Assembly (NCBI RefSeq): GCF_963678635.1
Contig: NC_087067.1
Span: 26,977,547-27,041,546 of the forward strand
Reading direction: 5' to 3'
Source: Symsagittifera roscoffensis
Lineage: Eukaryota; Xenacoelomorpha; Acoela; Convolutidae
DNA length: 64,000 bases
Below the pieces are notes generated by a model that saw nothing but the letters and a program-made list of their open reading frames with translations, searched no databases and was not told where the DNA came from. The translations under genes and the position numbers were made by a program. Below are positions 59,834 to 64,000 of the stretch, piece after piece (positions within the stretch are counted from its first letter, which is position 1; every line of letters begins with the position of its first letter).

Positions 59834-60598
59834 ATATTAAGAGTGGAACTGTGATTCACGCGCAGTATTCCTCCCGTGCCGGAAGTAAGCGCAGCCGAGC
59901 AAGCGCATTCTACATACCAACGCTTTTTTACGCATTGTTGTCTGACTTTTGAAAATTGCTAGTTTCGCCAACTTGGGATAATTATCGCGCAATATGCTTC
60001 AGGCTATGAAAGCGTAAGCAATCAAATAAATCGTTCCAATTTGAATTGGGGCAAGCAATTTGCTCTTTTTAATGCGCTACTAGATTCACAATTGATCACG
60101 TTGTTCTTAAGATAGAGTGGGTGGTGAAATGAAAAGAAGTATAAAATATATATGTATATATAAATGTGCTAGTTTTTCAATTTTTTAAATCATTTTTTGA
60201 CCAAAAAATTTTTAGAGACTTTATTTGGCTGTCAGAATTTTCAAAAATTTGCCCTGATACGAATTGTCTTGTATTACTTGCATTTTTTAAATAAATTTTT
60301 GACAAACAATTCTCATAGACTTAATTTGGCTGTCGAAACCTTCGAAAATTTGCCTTGATATGAGCAGTCTTGTATTGTTTTCCAATCAAAAGGAAAAGAG
60401 AAGGTCTTCTTAACTTTTCATCCAAGTTGGTAACTACCAACTGGATGGAATAAAAATCCAAGTACGTTAAAGTTCAAAATTATAAACAAAATACGGAGTT
60501 CTTAAAAAATAGTTAGAAGACCAGGCTCAACGGAACCTAGTTTAACTAGCAAAAATAAGTATAGGAAACCTAGTATAGAAAGTTGCGGTCTCATTTAT

Positions 60599-61045
60599 TA
60601 GAAGTAATGAACGTAGTGAGTACTTTTATATAAGTCTTGCCGATTTTTTATCTGGAAAAAGTCTTAAGCTTTGTTCACGCTCAATTTTGATTTTTCGCGG
60701 TTTGACTTGTGGTTTCTTTTCAAATTCAGTAAATTTCGATTGTTAAAAGGAAGGAAAACTCCACTATCGAACAGCAAAAGTGTAAAAGTCGCGAAAAACG
60801 TGATCGACTTCTGATTTCGAAAATGGAAATTAAATATCAGATTTCAAGCGAAATAAAAATTTTACGTATTGATCCAGTTTTCTCAAATTGAGTTAATTTT
60901 AACAAAAAAGTGTCCATCAGAAATTAGTCTGCGAATTCAAAGAACTTGAATGCCATCTGTTTTTTTCTTCGAATTTCAAAAGTTGAAGTTTTTTGAAAAA
61001 ACAAGTCAGTTTTTTTTAAAGTTTCCTTGTTTTCATTGCTCTTTT
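60599..61045. mobile_element. MITE with AAGAGTAATGA termini, copy 2
   Basis: The left end GAAGTAATGAACGTAGTGAG and right end TTTTCATTGCTCTTTT have diverged from copy 1. The order of internal words is the same. The outer borders are approximate. Confidence 0.7.
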
Positions 61046-61569
61046 CCAACTGTCACTTGGCTATGTTTGTCAATTGCAATTCCCGATCCTGACTGAGAGC
61101 AATTTTCACTATCTTTACTAGCAATATCGTTCAATCTCCTGGTTATTCAATATTGTCAAGATGCTCCCTTAATTAGAGATCTTTTTTTGGTGCTTTTATA
61201 TGATCGTAATTTTCTTAAAGCGGACTTTGTGTCACGTTCTAAAAGCATACTTTTTTCAAAATAAGATATTGGATTTGCAATCATAAAAAATGCTATCACA
61301 AGTCAACTCACTTGGTGCTTAATGTTTGCTTTGCTAGTTGATGAGGGTGACAATTATGAAAAAAAGCTAAATTCAAAAATTTCAAAGGAGTATGAGCCCA
61401 GCATAATGCTAAAATCTGAGGTCAAAATGATACACTCCTGACGGAAGTAAGCTAGAGAAATCAGCCCAATGTGTATAAGGTCAGCTGAGATCATATGAAA
61501 AGAACAAATATGTGGAAGTATATTTCTAGATAGGGATACAGTTACAACTCCCGATCAGGGATCAGGTAG

Positions 61570-62505
61570 CCCGGGTTGACCAAAACTTCTTATCATACAA
61601 TTTCCATATATGAGAAACTTCTTGTCATACAATTTCATACAATTCCATACGTACAGAAAATTGTATGAAAACTCTATGATAAGCATTTTTCCATATATGA
61701 AAATTGTATGATAGGTGTTTTCCCATAAACCAAAAATTTTGATTTTTTCTTTCTAAATTTAGTTTCTGAAAAATTTTCGGTTGTAGTTGCAACCGAATAC
61801 AAGTGACAAAGACCTTGGTGACTCAAAACACCAAAGGTTGGACGGTCTTGCATTTACAATGCATAGAAAACGACCTGATTATGGCTGTCTTTCACAATTT
61901 ATATAAAAAAAGTAACAAACTTTTTTTTTCCGGCAAAATTTTTAAATGATGATTATATTGAATTTTTGAATTTCCAAATTATCAGACAATGATCAAGGCG
62001 TACATTAACACCCCATACAAAAGAAAGAGGACTTTTCAGCGTTTTTGATTAAAAAATCAAGTGAAAAGAAAATAAAAGCCAATTTTATCGTATCCAGGAC
62101 TACGTTATGCACACAAAATATTAAATTTTGCATGCAAAATTTTTTTTTCGAAAAATGTTTGTTTGCGTGCGAAAATCGATTTGCGGTTGAAAAAAAAAAA
62201 CAAAAAATTTTTGGGCTAAATTTTCAAAATTACTTGAAAATGTTTTTGTGTCGCCACCAAAAAAATGCCAGTCATACAATTTCCATATATGGGAATTGTA
62301 TGATAAGCATTTTTTTCAAAAAACGAAAACCAGTTTTTTATCACCAGATTGTTTTATTAGAATCAAACGGCCACAGAAATGAGTTTATACCAGTTTTCAA
62401 CCATTTTTAGAAATTGTATGAAAATTGTATGACAAACATTTTCCCACACACTTGATGTATGGAATTGTATGATAAGCATTTTCGGTGTATGGAGGTCAAC
62501 CCAGG
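61570..62505. mobile_element. Foldback element with CCCGGGTTGACC ends
   Basis: The left end CCCGGGTTGACCAAAA and right end GGTCAACCCAGG are inverted. Next to both ends and in the middle are many CATACAATTTCCATATATGG units in both orientations. The centre (about 61740-62265) is AT-rich, with a 121-codon frame (62045-62410) that matches no transposase I know. The shorter copies at 3135-3329 and 21207-21426 carry only the repeated units and one GTCAACCC end. Confidence 0.72.
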
Positions 62506-62832
62506 AGCTCATTTTGTGGAAGCAACGAGACTGCAATCAAGATAGTGTGAAATTGCAATTATAAAGGGCTCTAATAGGTGTATCTTTCCTATTTGAAACT
62601 TAAAAAGAAATGAATTTCTCATGTGAGGTTTGAACAAAAATTGAAATAAATATTTAAAATAAATTCGAATTCTGAAGAAGCATTTATTTAATAAAAACGC
62701 GATGGTTGTAAGCAAAACTTCAACTTGTTGTGGAAAAACTAATTCGAACACTGCGCACTAGTGGTAAAAAAAAATGCAAATTTAAGTTTCGAAAACCTAG
62801 GTTATGTAGACCAAATTGAATTTACATATTCA

Positions 62833-62905
62833 TATATATATATATTAGTATATATTTATTATTATTATGAAGAAAATTTATTATATATATAAATATAATT
62901 TCTTT
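62833..62905. repeat. AT-rich simple repeats
   Basis: Runs of TATATATATATA and TTATTATTA words in about 70 bases. Confidence 0.85.
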
Positions 62906-62930
62906 TCATACTTAACTTACTACTATAATC

Positions 62931-63110
62931 CGGGCCTGGAAATGCCAGATTTTACACATCTGCACTAATTTTTGCATCGAAATGAAGTCTTTGTTGAATA
63001 AGCATAACAAAAAAATTTTTTCCATGCTACGTGAAACAATTTCAGTGAGAAAATTGAAACAACCAGTGTGAAAACTTAAGTAAAATTGGTTTTTTAAACT
63101 TTTTATGCTA
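62931..63110. mobile_element. Partial copy of the GGGTCTGACAATGCCAG MITE
   Basis: Starts CGGGCCTGGAAATGCCAGAT. Further in, it carries ACGTGAAACAATTTCAGTGA GAAAATTGAAA, the reverse complement of part of the neighbouring full copy. The second terminus is missing. Confidence 0.65.
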
Positions 63111-63121
63111 TTCGAATTATC

Positions 63122-63344
63122 CGGGTCTAAAAGTGCCAGATTTTTTAATCTGCGCTAAATTTTTCACTTCGAGTGAAAAAGCAAAAAAAGTCGAGACTTG
63201 TAAAGTTTCCACTTTGATTATTTCAATTTTCTCGCTGAGAATGTTTCATGTCGCATGAACATTTTTTTGCTCCGCTTATTCGAGAAAGTTTTCACTTCCA
63301 TGCAAAACCTGGGCAGATGAAGAAATCTGGCATTGTCAGACCCG
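63122..63344. mobile_element. MITE with GGGTCT...GCCAGATTT termini
   Basis: The left end is CGGGTCTAAAAGTGCCAGAT plus TTTTTTAATCTGC. The right end is GCAGATGAAGAAATCTGGCA plus TTGTCAGACCCG, giving a terminal inverted repeat of about 30 bases with a few mismatches. It is 223 bp long with a non-coding interior. Confidence 0.85.
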
Positions 63345-64000
63345 AATTTCATTGGTAAGTCTCTGATACCAGACTTAAATAGTTTCATAGAGGGTAGCTC
63401 TTGCTCTATGTAAAAACTTAGCTAAGACTTTTACCAATTTTGCGTTAATTTTGCCGGCTAGTGTAAAAACCAATTAATGAGTTGCTGCCAAGATTTTCTA
63501 ACTATCAAAGTACAAATTTCGTTGAAATTATAAATAAATGCACTCCGAATTTTCCTTTGAAGTTAGGGTGTTTGAAACAGAAAAAAAATTGTCTTTTAAT
63601 TTTGTCCCTTAAATTAGTATAACAATACAAAAAACGAAATATTAAAAGAGTTATCTAGTCTTGGTTGTTCGCCTGGAATTTTCTCTCCTGCGGAACTTCA
63701 TTTTGCGAAGAACTAATATTTCAGTTAGAATTTGTGGCACTTTACTGTTAAATTCCCACAAGTATTTTATTTTAAAAAAACGGACTTTAAAATCCCGCAG
63801 ACTTAAGTGACTATGTTAATTCGCCTCAAAAAAAGAATTATTAGACAAATGATGACTTTTTTCTAAGTTTTTTTTAATATAGAGGGTAGTATGGTTGGTT
63901 AGATACATAGATGCGGTCATATAAGGAAAAAAGGCCACGCTGCTCACTGGTTATTTTTAGATCTGGAAATTTCTTTTTCCATCTTCGTTTAGTTTTTCTG
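63345..64000. other. No recognised feature
   Basis: AT-rich right edge of the window. It should be part of receptor intron 3 if the gene continues to the right, as inferred from the missing TM6-TM7. Confidence 0.4.

Larger units (their letters stand above)
59156..60273 (+). mobile_element. Dispersed hairpin repeat, forward copy split by a MITE
   Basis: The 5' part starts GACCTGACTTTCGAAGAAAG with TGTGCTCGGATGG and stops near 59280. The 3' part resumes after the AAGAGTAATGA MITE at about 59700 and passes AACTTGGGATAATTATCGCG and TCGTTCCAATTTGAATTGGG. It ends twice: a ~95-base terminal section (GACTTTATTTGGCTGTCAGA to CTTGTATT) is tandemly duplicated at 60190-60275 and 60288-60378. Confidence 0.6.

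Noticed and set aside
62045-62410. 121-codon plus-strand frame within the foldback element
   Set aside because: It is Lys/Phe/Asn-rich as expected from AT-rich DNA, partly made of the palindromic units, and has no transposase motif.
58751-64000. Search for the receptor's TM6-TM7 exon
   Set aside because: No TWTPYN-like or NP-x-x-Y-like segment was found on the plus strand; the missing part must be outside the window.

Overview
The window is nuclear DNA of an invertebrate animal. The evidence is an intron-containing muscarinic-type acetylcholine receptor gene, a replication-dependent histone fragment with the metazoan 3' stem-loop, BEL/Pao and Copia retrotransposon remains, and a very AT-rich, repeat-packed background. 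I cannot name the species. A 200-N run at 51526-51725 shows that this is a scaffold with an assembly gap. Apart from one receptor gene, almost everything I can interpret is mobile-element DNA or its decay products.

Left third (1-16.7 kb): an inverted repeat (1591-1839), foldback units with CCATATATGG palindromes (about 3.1-3.3 kb), a large G/C-tract hairpin (4512-4935), a cluster of TAATCGATTA-type palindromes (5.0-5.3 kb), copies of a dispersed ~500 bp repeat, and a decayed but nearly complete BEL/Pao LTR retrotransposon on the minus strand (9957-15746). That element has recognisable gag, protease-like, RT, integrase and C-terminal segments and two diverged LTRs.

16.7-37.7 kb: a tandem segmental duplication (16668-18425 and 18947-20130). 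The segment between its copies is a foreign piece of a histone cluster: the H4 3' end, its stem-loop, a spacer and the H2A 5' half. Further right are foldback sequences, a pair of direct repeats about 2.1 kb apart, and degenerate minisatellites built on TCGACT/TCGACC-like words.

37.7-64 kb: the receptor gene on the plus strand. Exon 1 (37754-38038) encodes TM1-TM2, exon 2 (53303-53994) encodes TM3-TM5 and the first part of the third cytoplasmic loop, and exon 3 (58510-about 58731) continues that loop. All three join in frame. TM6-TM7 must lie beyond the right edge. Intron 1 is 15.3 kb and carries a Copia remnant, several copies of the dispersed repeat and several MITEs. Intron 2 carries a long TAATCGATTA palindrome field.

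The most distinctive repeat is the dispersed ~500 bp family, with more than a dozen copies in both orientations. It has a GTTCCGAC start, a matching GTCGGAAC near the end, then a short perfect hairpin and a CTTG-TT end. This architecture resembles non-autonomous Helentron (HINE/DINE-1-like) elements. That classification is my inference; the repeat itself is plain in the sequence. All coordinates of repeats were read by eye and may be off by several bases.
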